Assembly (NCBI GenBank): GCA_015655165.1 | Contig: JAATFN010000233.1 | Span: forward strand, 1-7,504 | Source of the DNA: Betaproteobacteria bacterium | GTDB taxonomy: Bacteria > Pseudomonadota > Gammaproteobacteria > Burkholderiales > Burkholderiaceae_D | DNA length: 7,504 nucleotides | Direction: 5' to 3' | In this document: piece after piece, positions 1-5,961 of the stretch | Position numbering within the stretch: the first letter of the stretch is position 1 | Layout of the letters: the number at the start of each line of letters is the position of its first letter | Notes under the pieces: generated by a model | Databases searched by the model: none | What the model was told of the DNA's origin: nothing | The model's input: the letters and a program-made list of their open reading frames with translations, nothing else | Translations under genes and position numbers: made by a program

Positions 1-563
1 ACACCATCGATATCGGCCACAAGCGTTGAATAACCTGTTTGATTGGATTGGTTACGCGAAGCGGCAACTGCCTGGTCATACGTTGATTGTGCCGCTTGAT
101 AAGCTGTTTCTTTCGCGTCCAGTGTCGCTTGATTCACAAAATTCTTTTGCTGAAGCTCCCGGTAACGATACAATTCCGCCAGCGCCAAATCCCGGCTACT
201 CAATGCAGACTTCAACGCTGCCTCGCTTTGACGCTGCGCAAGTTGCAAGTCTTGCGCATCAAGCTGCATCAATACCTGACCTTTTTTGACGATACTTCCG
301 ACATCGACTTTACGTATAATGATTTTGCCGCCAACACGAAAGCCTAGTTTGGATTCGACACGCGGCAATACCTCGCCGGGAAATTCGGCAATCATATCGG
401 CATGATCAACCGAAATAGTCATTGCCTTGACCAGACGGACATCTTCTGTGACCGGTATTTCTTTTGAACACCCGGACAACAGAAATACAGCAACAAACAA
501 TCCGCCAGTACCTGTTATTTTGAATTGTTGATACCGTGTTCTAAAAAAGGAAGAACAAGACAT
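1..563 (-). CDS. RND efflux periplasmic adaptor (membrane fusion) lipoprotein, 3' end cut by the window edge
   Basis: Reading the minus strand from the ATG at 561-563 gives 187 complete codons open to the window edge, so only the N-terminal half is present. Residues 14-32 form a lipoprotein signal peptide with the lipobox LSGC (Cys32 would be lipidated). Residues about 70-103 resemble the half lipoyl/beta-barrel region of HlyD/AcrA-type adaptors (GFRVGGKI, then VDVGSIVKKGQVLMQLDAQD). Residues about 104-172 are rich in Ala, Gln, Glu and Leu, as expected for the alpha-helical hairpin that contacts the outer-membrane channel. In this family the protein bridges an inner-membrane RND pump to a TolC-like channel. 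The pump gene would be expected downstream, to the left of the window. The substrate cannot be read from this part. The Shine-Dalgarno is weak (GAAG just before the ATG). The gene is divergent from hpnC. The family call is firm; the exact subfamily is not. Confidence 0.9.
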   Translation of the reverse strand, partial: MSCSSFFRTRYQQFKITGTGGLFVAVFLLSGCSKEIPVTEDVRLVKAMTISVDHADMIAEFPGEVLPRVESKLGFRVGGKIIIRKVDVGSIVKKGQVLMQLDAQDLQLAQRQSEAALKSALSSRDLALAELYRYRELQQKNFVNQATLDAKETAYQAAQSTYDQAVAASRNQSNQTGYSTLVADIDG

Positions 564-602
564 TATCTTCGATGCGACCACGTTTTTCCTTTATGATATA
601 TG

Positions 603-616
603 AGGTTGATTAACCT
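603..616. promoter_or_regulatory. Candidate operator: near-palindrome over the efflux promoter start site
   Basis: AGGTTGATTAACCT is a 14-bp inverted repeat with a single non-complementary pair (608/611). It overlaps the transcription start predicted from the minus-strand TATAAT box. A repressor bound here would block the efflux adaptor promoter. Many TetR-type efflux regulators bind operators of this sort. No regulator gene is in the window, so the link is inference. Confidence 0.35.
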
Positions 617-621
617 GAATC

Positions 622-649
622 ATTATAGTCAGGTATACCAATATTTGAA
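622..649 (-). promoter_or_regulatory. Probable sigma-70 promoter of the efflux adaptor gene
   Basis: On the minus strand a perfect -10 box TATAAT lies at 622-627 and a -35 box TTCAAA (4 of 6 matches to TTGACA) at 644-649, with a 16-bp spacer. Transcription would start near 615, giving a leader of about 50 nt before the ATG at 563. The spacer contains the 8-bp perfect palindrome GGTATACC (632-639). The call rests on box matches and position only. Confidence 0.55.
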
Positions 650-673
650 CACCCCTACTGTGACCATTACACC

Positions 674-1495
674 ATGGCAGTCGCCCATTACGAAAATTTC
701 CCTGTAGCCTCTGTTTTATTACCGGCGCCCCTACGTCCAGCAGTAAAAGCGATCTATGCATTCGCACGCAGTGCCGATGATATTGCAGACGAAGGCGATG
801 CATCCTCAGATAAACGCTTGGCAGCCCTGAATAAGTACGAAATGGAGCTCGATGCCATTGCCGAGGGGCAAATAGCCGTCACTCCGCTTTTTAGGGACTT
901 GCAAGCCGTCATTATCCAATATCAACTGCCAATGGCACCTTTCAAGGATTTACTCTCAGCATTCAAACAGGATGTTGTAACAACGCGTTACGAGGATCAT
1001 CGCCAAGTACTGGATTATTGCAGCCGCTCTGCCAACCCGGTTGGCACATTGATGCTGCATCTGTATCAAGCAGCAAATCAGGAAAATCTGCACGATTCGG
1101 ATTCGATCTGTTCTGCATTGCAGTTGACCAATTTCTTGCAGGATGTAGCCATTGACTGGGATAAGGAGCGTATCTATCTACCGCAGAAAGATATGCGTGA
1201 ATTCGGGGTACACCCGTCCCACATAGCCCGGCAGACCAAAGAACCAGTATGGGGACACTTGATGCAATACGAAATCAACCGGTGCAGGCAATTGATGTTG
1301 TCTGGGGCGCCATTGGCAGGACGCCTGTCAGGACGTATCGGCTGGGAATTGCGCTTGGTCATACAAGGTGGATTGCGTATTTTGGAGCGTATAGAACAGG
1401 TCAATGGCGATGTATTCAGAAAACGGCCCAAGCTGGGGCCGGTTGACTGGGTCATTATTGCTTGGCGCGCCTGTACAAGTCGTATTTACCACTAA
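674..1495 (+). CDS. hpnC: Hydroxysqualene synthase HpnC
   Basis: This 273-residue protein belongs to the squalene/phytoene synthase (trans-isoprenyl diphosphate synthase, head-to-head) family. It begins with the HpnC-typical HYENFPVASVLLPAPLRPAV. The first aspartate-rich motif is DDIAD at 35-39, and the second lies in NFLQDVAIDWDKERIYLP at 153-170; both bind Mg-diphosphate in this family. YCSRSANPVGTL (115-126) is also typical. HpnC converts presqualene diphosphate to hydroxysqualene, the middle step of the HpnD-HpnC-HpnE route to squalene, on the cytoplasmic side. The length is normal for the family. The ATG is preceded by no clear Shine-Dalgarno, but no other in-frame ATG, GTG or TTG lies between it and the stop at 626-628. 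It is first in a plus-strand row with hpnD and hpnE. A weak promoter (TTAACC 610-615, TATACC 634-639) is possible in the gap shared with the efflux adaptor. HpnC is told from HpnD by sequence pattern and gene order. Confidence 0.93.
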   Translation: MAVAHYENFPVASVLLPAPLRPAVKAIYAFARSADDIADEGDASSDKRLAALNKYEMELDAIAEGQIAVTPLFRDLQAVIIQYQLPMAPFKDLLSAFKQDVVTTRYEDHRQVLDYCSRSANPVGTLMLHLYQAANQENLHDSDSICSALQLTNFLQDVAIDWDKERIYLPQKDMREFGVHPSHIARQTKEPVWGHLMQYEINRCRQLMLSGAPLAGRLSGRIGWELRLVIQGGLRILERIEQVNGDVFRKRPKLGPVDWVIIAWRACTSRIYH

Positions 1496-1533
1496 GCCCC
1501 TTGTTGCCACAAGACACTGCGCAGCACAGTATG

Positions 1534-1561
1534 TTGTATCGTCGATTTTTAACCCCATAAT
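1534..1561 (+). promoter_or_regulatory. Possible internal promoter ahead of hpnD
   Basis: TTGTAT (1534-1539) and CATAAT (1556-1561, 5 of 6 matches to TATAAT) are separated by 16 bp in the 153-bp gap between hpnC and hpnD. The -35 match is only 3 of 6. If used, it would give hpnD a leader of about 80 nt containing the hairpins at 1561-1630. Confidence 0.25.
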
Positions 1562-1630
1562 GCGCTGCGGCATTGCTCTTGGAAGCGCAGTCAGTTAGCA
1601 TTACGGCTAATTCTCATCGGGTCTAGCCCG
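1561..1630 (+). other. Three consecutive potential RNA hairpins before hpnD
   Basis: TGCGCT (1561-1566) pairs with AGCGCA (1584-1589) across a 17-nt loop. AGTTAGC (1593-1599) pairs with GCTAATT (1606-1612) with one G-U pair and a 6-nt loop. CGGGT (1618-1622) pairs with GCCCG (1626-1630) with a terminal G-U pair and a 3-nt loop. No T-tract follows any of them, so they do not look like an intrinsic terminator. They could be a structured leader, an mRNA processing or stability element, or chance. Confidence 0.3.
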
Positions 1631-1648
1631 CTCTTACTGATTTTACTC

Positions 1649-2482
1649 ATGTCCCCAGACGAATACTGCCAGCAAAAAGCGGCCCAAAGCGGTTCGAGCT
1701 TTTATTACAGCTTTTTGTTTTTGCCTGTCGAACGTCGCCGTGCGATCACGGCACTGTATGCATTTTGTCGTGAAGTCGATGATACGGTCGACGAAATTGC
1801 TGATGCGGATATCGCACGTGCCAAATTGATGTGGTGGCGTAAAGAAGTCCTTGCCATGTATCAAGGACAACCAACGCATCCTGTCACACTGTCGCTGCAT
1901 CCACACATTGGCATTTACAATCTGGAACAAGTCCACATGGAAGCCATCATCGATGGCATGGAAATGGACTTGAACCAGACACGCTATCTGGATTATATTG
2001 CACTACAGCGCTACTGCTGGCATGTTGCCAGTGTCGTCGGCATTCTGTCTTCACGTATTTTTGGTGCGAGTCATCCACATACGCAGCAATATGCAGAAAA
2101 GCTTGGACTGGCTTTCCAGTTAACCAACATCATTCGCGACGTTGGTGAAGATGCACAAAAGGGCCGGATTTATCTACCGATTAACGAATTGCAACAATTC
2201 GGTGTCAGCGCAGCGGATATACTGAATGCCCGCCATACAGATAATTTTGAACATCTGATGCGCTTTCAAGTGGAGCGTACGCAGCAACTCTATGATGAAG
2301 CACTGGCATTACTGCCCAAAGAGGACCGTCGTAGCCAACGCCCTGGTTTGATGATGGCGGCAATTTACCGCACATTGTTAACAGAAATTGCACGTGATGG
2401 CTTCCATGTATTGAAGCAACGCATCACATTAACCCCGATCCGCAAGTTATGGCTTGCCTGGAAAACCTATATCCGTAGCTGA
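1649..2482 (+). CDS. hpnD: Presqualene diphosphate synthase HpnD
   Basis: This 277-residue squalene/phytoene synthase-family protein opens with MSPDEYCQQKAAQSGSSFYY, the hallmark N-terminus of HpnD. It has both aspartate-rich motifs: DDTVDE at 44-49 and DVGED at 164-168, the latter inside QLTNIIRDVGEDAQKGRIYL. YCWHVASVVG (122-131) is another family motif. HpnD condenses two farnesyl diphosphates head to head into presqualene diphosphate, the substrate of HpnC. The length matches the family. The ATG has no recognisable Shine-Dalgarno upstream, but the N-terminus fits the family exactly, so the start is secure. It follows hpnC after 153 bp of non-coding sequence, unusually wide for a tight operon, which leaves room for a separate promoter. 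The next gene begins 51 bp later. Confidence 0.94.
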   Translation: MSPDEYCQQKAAQSGSSFYYSFLFLPVERRRAITALYAFCREVDDTVDEIADADIARAKLMWWRKEVLAMYQGQPTHPVTLSLHPHIGIYNLEQVHMEAIIDGMEMDLNQTRYLDYIALQRYCWHVASVVGILSSRIFGASHPHTQQYAEKLGLAFQLTNIIRDVGEDAQKGRIYLPINELQQFGVSAADILNARHTDNFEHLMRFQVERTQQLYDEALALLPKEDRRSQRPGLMMAAIYRTLLTEIARDGFHVLKQRITLTPIRKLWLAWKTYIRS

Positions 2483-2506
2483 ATTGGCCATTATTTTAGC
2501 CAGTTC
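2481..2506 (+). other. Intercistronic hairpin at the hpnD stop codon
   Basis: GAATTGGC (2481-2488) can pair with GCCAGTTC (2499-2506), 8 bp with one G-U, around a 10-nt AT-rich loop. It begins inside the hpnD stop codon. No T-run follows, so it is not a standard intrinsic terminator. It may reduce or adjust expression of the downstream genes or protect the upstream message. Confidence 0.35.
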
Positions 2507-2533
2507 AAGGTACCAAGTACGACACACTCATTT

Positions 2534-2887
2534 ATGAAATCACGTTCCATTCTGGCAGTGCTTAGCGTTATTATATTTGCCGCCTACATTATCTTTAATC
2601 CTTCGTTCACCCAGAAATCGGTACATCTGGGTAAAGACCGTTTTTATACCTATGTCGACAATGTCGCGCACCAATTTCATAGCAGATCGCATGAATATGA
2701 ATATCATCTGCTGGCAATCAATACAGACGGTACACAGAAACTATTTACGTTAACAGTCGATGAAGAGTTGCACCCGCGTAGCTATCTGCGCTTATATATC
2801 AATGGCAAAAGCCAGGTCACCGACTGGGAAGAAATCAGGCGGGAAACACTCCCGAGCAAATTAACAGAACAATTAAACCAACTATGA
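2534..2887 (+). CDS. Small membrane-anchored or exported YxeA/DUF1093-like protein
   Basis: The product has 117 residues. Residues about 5-21 (SILAVLSVIIFAAYIIF) are hydrophobic after a basic start (KSR), indicating a signal peptide or single membrane anchor with the rest outside the cytoplasm. The C-terminal 65 residues resemble the YxeA (DUF1093) family, best known from Firmicutes: EYEYHLLAINTDGTQKLFTL (54-73) followed by LHPRSYLRLYINGK (79-92) and VTDWEEIRRETLPSKLTEQL (95-114). The family pattern is a tyrosine-rich strand, an x-DG-x-K turn, an x-Y-L-x-L-Y strand, then V-T-x-W/Y-E-E-I and P-x-K. Family function is not established; an OB-like beta fold is my inference. It sits between hpnD and hpnE, and its stop overlaps the hpnE start by 4 bp (ATGA, 2884-2887), suggesting translational coupling. 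No clear Shine-Dalgarno precedes its ATG. The assignment is from memory of the family pattern and needs a profile search. Confidence 0.8.
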   Translation: MKSRSILAVLSVIIFAAYIIFNPSFTQKSVHLGKDRFYTYVDNVAHQFHSRSHEYEYHLLAINTDGTQKLFTLTVDEELHPRSYLRLYINGKSQVTDWEEIRRETLPSKLTEQLNQL

Positions 2888-4260
2888 CAACACCGGCACA
2901 TCACCGTCGTCACATTGCAGTAATCGGTGGCGGCTGGGCCGGTCATGCTGCAGCTGTCACACTCGCCAAACAAGGTTGTCAGGTCAGTGTCTATGAGGCA
3001 TCACGTACTACAGGCGGACGCGCACGTAGCATCACATTTGCACCTGTCAAACATCTCCCGCCTGTCACACTCGACAATGGTCAGCACATCTTGCTGGGGG
3101 CTTACACCACCACCTTCTCGTTATTAAAAACAGTCGGTATTGCAAGCCAAGATGCTTTTTTGCGCTTACCGCTGCAAATGTGTTATCCATCGCACACAGG
3201 CATACAGTTTGAAGCCCCCCGCTTACCTGCACCATGGCATCTGGCCATCGCCTTATGGCGTGCACAAGGATTATCCGGTTCGGACAAAATGGCATTGATG
3301 CGATTTTTTACCAGTGCACGCTGGATGAAATGGACACTCTATGATGATTGTACGGTTACCGAATTACTTGAACGTTTTGATCAAACGGATCACATCATCC
3401 GACTTTTGTGGGCGCCACTGTGTGTCGCAGCATTAAATACACCGATTCACGCCGCGTCAGCGCAATTGTTTTTACATGTACTGCGTGACAGTCTTGGCGC
3501 AAAACGATCTGCATCGGATATGCTCATGCCACGCATGGATTTGTCTGCCCTGTTTCCCGATGCAGCTGCACGCTTTATTACAACGCATGGCGGCGCGGTT
3601 TATTGCGGCACAGCTGTCGACAGCATATTGCCTGCAGACAATGCTGCATTGCGTTGGGACTTATTCAATAAAGAAGGATCACACTTGTCTCAAGTCGATG
3701 GTCTTGTCATTGCCACACCACCCGAGTCGGCGGCACAATTACTCGATGGCAAAATCGATACCACACCACTACGCGCATTCGACTATGAACCGATTACGAC
3801 GTGTTATTTACAGTATACGCAAAACATCAGACTCGACCGTGCCTTTTATGCATTGGCAACTGATGAGGCAACCCGTTCATGGGGGCAGTTTGTATTTGAT
3901 CGCGCACAAATGACGGTCGATACACACCACACACCGCAAGATGGTTTATTGGCCGTTATTATTAGTGCCGCTTCGCACGCGATCGAACAAGGACATGCAG
4001 TATTGGCTGATGATGTGGCACGTCAACTGGCAACGGTATTCCAACAAGAAAAATTACTGAATCCGCTGTGGACTAAAATCATTTCCGAAAAACGTGCAAC
4101 CTTTGCAGCCACACCTGGTTTGCTGCGCCCGCCTAACGCGACTGCGATTGCCAATGTTGTGTTAGCTGGCGACTACACGGCAAGCGACTATCCGGCAACA
4201 CTCGAGAGTGCAATGCGTAGCGGTAAAGATGCTGCCAACATACTTTTGCAAACACGTTAG
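2884..4260 (+). CDS. hpnE: Hydroxysqualene dehydroxylase HpnE (FAD-dependent)
   Basis: This 458-residue flavoprotein of the amine oxidase/phytoene desaturase-like superfamily starts with the Rossmann dinucleotide-binding motif IAVIGGGWAGHAAA (11-24), with Glu38 in VYEAS at the end of the second strand. GGRAR (44-48) and LDNGQHILLGAY (63-74) are characteristic of HpnE. LNTP (184-187) and the stretch at 199-232 (RDSLGAKRSASDML followed by PRMDLSALFPDAAAR) are strong family signatures. The C-terminal FAD contact AGDYTASDYPATLESA spans 428-443. HpnE reductively removes the hydroxyl of hydroxysqualene to give squalene. The start is the ATG overlapping the stop of the preceding YxeA-like gene, only nine residues before the Rossmann strand, which fits the family. 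It has no Shine-Dalgarno of its own, so translation probably depends on coupling. It is the last gene of the squalene module here; no cyclase or hopanoid-modifying gene follows. Confidence 0.95.
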   Translation: MTTPAHHRRHIAVIGGGWAGHAAAVTLAKQGCQVSVYEASRTTGGRARSITFAPVKHLPPVTLDNGQHILLGAYTTTFSLLKTVGIASQDAFLRLPLQMCYPSHTGIQFEAPRLPAPWHLAIALWRAQGLSGSDKMALMRFFTSARWMKWTLYDDCTVTELLERFDQTDHIIRLLWAPLCVAALNTPIHAASAQLFLHVLRDSLGAKRSASDMLMPRMDLSALFPDAAARFITTHGGAVYCGTAVDSILPADNAALRWDLFNKEGSHLSQVDGLVIATPPESAAQLLDGKIDTTPLRAFDYEPITTCYLQYTQNIRLDRAFYALATDEATRSWGQFVFDRAQMTVDTHHTPQDGLLAVIISAASHAIEQGHAVLADDVARQLATVFQQEKLLNPLWTKIISEKRATFAATPGLLRPPNATAIANVVLAGDYTASDYPATLESAMRSGKDAANILLQTR

Positions 4261-4293
4261 CAATACTGCTGGCACAAAGCAATGTTGCCTGCC

Positions 4294-4322
4294 CTGACGA
4301 CCAAGCCGATATATTGTATGAT
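4294..4322 (+). promoter_or_regulatory. Probable promoter of the nitronate monooxygenase-like gene
   Basis: CTGACG (4294-4299, 4 of 6 matches to TTGACA) and TATGAT (4317-4322, 5 of 6 matches to TATAAT) are spaced by 17 bp. The start would be near 4329, giving a leader of about 55 nt before the ATG at 4383. This suggests the gene is transcribed apart from the hpn genes. No intrinsic terminator was seen after hpnE, so read-through is also possible. Confidence 0.4.
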
Positions 4323-4382
4323 TTTATCTTCTTGACGAACATACATAACGCCAATCCCATTTCGGTACATAAAGGTCAAACC

Positions 4383-5444
4383 ATGAACACATCTGAGCAG
4401 TTGCTTGCCCGACTCGGCATCCGGTTTCCTGTTATTCAGGCACCAATGGCAGGTGTGGCCACGCCCCATCTGGCCGCAGCAGTCTCCAACGCTGGTGGAC
4501 TAGGTTCATTGGGCATTGGTGCGAGTTCCCCCACCCAGTCCAGACAAATGATCGAACAGACACGTGCCTTGACGGCGCACCCTTTCAATGTCAACGTTTT
4601 TTGTCATGCCCGGCCCAAGCGTGATCAAACACGCGAAACTGCATGGTTAGCTTATCTCGCGCCACTCTTTGCCGAGGTCGAGGCACAACCGCCAGCCTCC
4701 CTCGATGAAATCTACAAGACGTTCCTTGAAGACGACGAGACATTCAAGCTACTACTTGAACTGCGCCCGGCCGTCGTCAGCTTTCATTTTGGACTTCCTG
4801 CAACCGACCGTATCCAGGCATTACGAGAGGCTGGTATCTATACGCTGGCAACTGCGACCAACCTGCATGAAGCCACATTAATCGAACAGGCAGGCGTTGA
4901 TGCGATCGTAGCCCAAGGCATCGAGGCAGGTGGACATCGTGGTATGTTTGTGCCGGAGGCCACTGATGAAGGTCTCAAGACTGCAGCGCTCATCCGGATA
5001 TTGGCCAAGCAAACCAGACTGCCAGTGATTGCGGCTGGCGGCATCATGGATGGACAAGACATCAAGGCCATGCTGGACCTTGGTGCGGCGGCAGCGCAAC
5101 TTGGTACTGCATTCATCCTGTGTCCCGAGTCGGCCGCTAATGCGAGCTATCGTGCCAACCTCAAGAGCGAGCGTGCTGCAACAACACGACTGACCAGTGT
5201 GCTATCGGGGCGACCTGCGCGCGGCATTGTCAACGAATTCATTACGTTTGGTGAAGCGTCAGGCGCACCAATGCCTGCGGCTTATCCTGTGGCCTATGAT
5301 GCAGCCAAACAGTTAAATGCGGCAGCGAGCAAACTTGATCATCATGAATTCGCCGCACAGTGGGCCGGACAAGAGGCACGACGTGCACGTGAACTACCTG
5401 CTGCGCAACTTGTGCTTGATTTGGCTGCGGAGTTGGCCGCCTAA
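4383..5444 (+). CDS. Nitronate monooxygenase-like FMN enzyme (class I NMO / 2-nitropropane dioxygenase family)
   Basis: The product has 353 residues and a TIM-barrel FMN fold. QAPMAGVATPHLAAAVSNAG (19-38) is the family N-terminus. QGIEAGGHRG (178-187) carries the putative catalytic base His185, matching the conserved His of class I NMOs. PVIAAGGIMDGQDI (214-227) and AAQLGTAFILCPES (237-250) supply the FMN phosphate-binding loops. QWAGQEARRARELPA (326-340) is the typical C-terminal segment. The family oxidises alkyl nitronates such as propionate-3-nitronate, probably for detoxification, in the cytoplasm; the true substrate here is unknown. The ATG at 4383 is chosen over one at 4314 because AAAGG (4370-4374) is a good Shine-Dalgarno 8 nt upstream and the extra 23 residues do not resemble the family. 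It lies 122 bp after hpnE and converges on the small secreted gene at 5566-5787. A role tied to hopanoids is not indicated. Confidence 0.9.
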   Translation: MNTSEQLLARLGIRFPVIQAPMAGVATPHLAAAVSNAGGLGSLGIGASSPTQSRQMIEQTRALTAHPFNVNVFCHARPKRDQTRETAWLAYLAPLFAEVEAQPPASLDEIYKTFLEDDETFKLLLELRPAVVSFHFGLPATDRIQALREAGIYTLATATNLHEATLIEQAGVDAIVAQGIEAGGHRGMFVPEATDEGLKTAALIRILAKQTRLPVIAAGGIMDGQDIKAMLDLGAAAAQLGTAFILCPESAANASYRANLKSERAATTRLTSVLSGRPARGIVNEFITFGEASGAPMPAAYPVAYDAAKQLNAAASKLDHHEFAAQWAGQEARRARELPAAQLVLDLAAELAA

Positions 5445-5479
5445 GCGCTAAGCATCCTGTTTGATGCAAAATTTGGCAC

Positions 5480-5516
5480 AAAAAACTCGGGGCAGTCTGT
5501 GCACAGACTACCCCGA
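5480..5516 (-). terminator. Intrinsic terminator of the small secreted-protein gene
   Basis: Read on the minus strand, TCGGGG, one mismatch and AGTCTG (or its complement) close a 4-nt TGCA loop, giving a 12-bp stem (5487-5516) with one internal mismatch. It is followed by one G and six Ts (the A-run at 5480-5485). It lies 49 nt after the stop of the minus-strand gene at 5566. On the plus strand the hairpin has no T-tract, so it should be a poor terminator for the nitronate monooxygenase-like gene, although it could hinder 3' decay. Confidence 0.85.
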
Positions 5517-5565
5517 ACGCCTTACAACTTCTCAGATTACAGTTTCTCAGAAGAGAATCGGCAAA

Positions 5566-5787
5566 TTACTTACCTTTGCATCCTTGCAGACCTAATGGTC
5601 CCAATACTGTACATGCGATATCGCGTGCATTTTGTGCAAAATCAATAGAGTATCCAGTGCCGCCTTTACTGGAGACTGAATAGGCATTTTCCATAGAAAT
5701 TTTAGCTTCATCCGAATTAGCTGCAAAAACAGATACAGATGTCATCATCAATACGCTTGCTGCCAATGTGCTCAAAGTTTTCTTCAT
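5566..5787 (-). CDS. Small secreted two-cysteine protein of unknown function
   Basis: I do not recognise a family. The 73-residue product has a classic Sec signal peptide: MKK, a hydrophobic core (about 8-20) and a cleavage site after Ala22 or Ala23 (SVFAAN). The mature part is about 50 residues. It starts with an acidic, polar stretch (NSDEAKISMENAY), then has a Ser/Gly/Tyr segment (SVSSKGGTGYSIDFAQNARD, 37-56) and a C-terminal piece ACTVLGPLGLQGCKGK (58-73). Cys59 and Cys70 are 10 residues apart and could form a periplasmic disulfide. Evidence that the gene is real: a strong Shine-Dalgarno TAGGAGA (5794-5800) 6 nt before the ATG, a good intrinsic terminator downstream at 5480-5516, and a convincing signal peptide. 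It is convergent with the nitronate monooxygenase-like gene and divergent from the LldD-family gene. It could be a periplasmic small protein, a secreted peptide or a stress-response protein; nothing distinguishes these. Confidence 0.85.
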   Translation of the reverse strand: MKKTLSTLAASVLMMTSVSVFAANSDEAKISMENAYSVSSKGGTGYSIDFAQNARDIACTVLGPLGLQGCKGK

Positions 5788-5793
5788 AGTAAT

Positions 5794-5800
5794 TCTCCTA
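5794..5800 (-). promoter_or_regulatory. Strong ribosome binding site of the small secreted-protein gene
   Basis: On the minus strand TAGGAGA lies 6 nt before the ATG at 5785-5787. It is the best Shine-Dalgarno in the window and fixes the start codon. Confidence 0.85.
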
Positions 5801-5898
5801 AGTTTATTACTAAAACGAGGCAGACCGGAATTAGTACTACCTCACGCACTTCGACACCTGGCTAAAAGAATTGGTTGCGCCGGATTACAAACAGTATC

Positions 5899-5959
5899 CT
5901 TTGTATAGTTTTGCAATATTTGTACTCTTTATTTGTATAAAGTCCGGCATATTCGTACA
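5899..5959. repeat. Cluster of four short repeats, consensus MTTYGTAYW, possible regulator sites
   Basis: CTTTGTATA (5899-5907), ATTTGTACT (5918-5926), ATTTGTATA (5931-5939) and ATTCGTACA (5951-5959) are direct copies at start-to-start distances of 19, 13 and 20 bp. The third and fourth also form an inverted TTGTA...TACAA pair (5933-5937 and 5956-5960). They overlap the possible promoter of the LldD-family gene. The AT-rich composition makes a partly chance origin possible. Confidence 0.4.
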
Positions 5960-5961
5960 AT
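5933..5961 (+). promoter_or_regulatory. Possible promoter of the LldD-family gene
   Basis: TTGTAT (5933-5938) and TACAAT (5956-5961, 5 of 6 matches to TATAAT) have a 17-bp spacer. The -35 is weak (3 of 6), which would fit an activated promoter. It would give a leader of about 210 nt. The boxes coincide with two of the repeats, so part of the match may be the repeat itself. Confidence 0.35.

Noticed and set aside
26..347. Two plus-strand open frames at the left edge (26-289 and 87-347)
   Set aside because: They lie wholly inside the minus-strand efflux adaptor gene, whose translation shows a lipobox and family motifs; the plus-strand products resemble nothing.
1517..1524. Palindrome CTGCGCAG after hpnC
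   Set aside because: It has 4-bp arms and no loop, so it cannot act as a hairpin terminator, and such palindromes are common by chance.
3476..3913. A 145-codon plus-strand open frame inside hpnE
   Set aside because: It is out of frame with hpnE, whose family motifs run on either side of and through this stretch; the product is His/Cys-rich noise.
4259..4270. AGCA...TGCT inverted repeat at the hpnE stop considered as a terminator
   Set aside because: A 4-bp stem with no T-tract is too weak.
4314..4382. Upstream ATG extending the nitronate monooxygenase-like protein by 23 residues
   Set aside because: The start at 4383 has a good Shine-Dalgarno and the family-typical N-terminus; the extension would begin inside the likely promoter's -10 region.
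5487..5516. Long inverted repeat considered as a mobile-element end or a bidirectional terminator
   Set aside because: No transposase or matching second end is present. The T-run occurs only on the minus strand, so a one-way terminator explains it.
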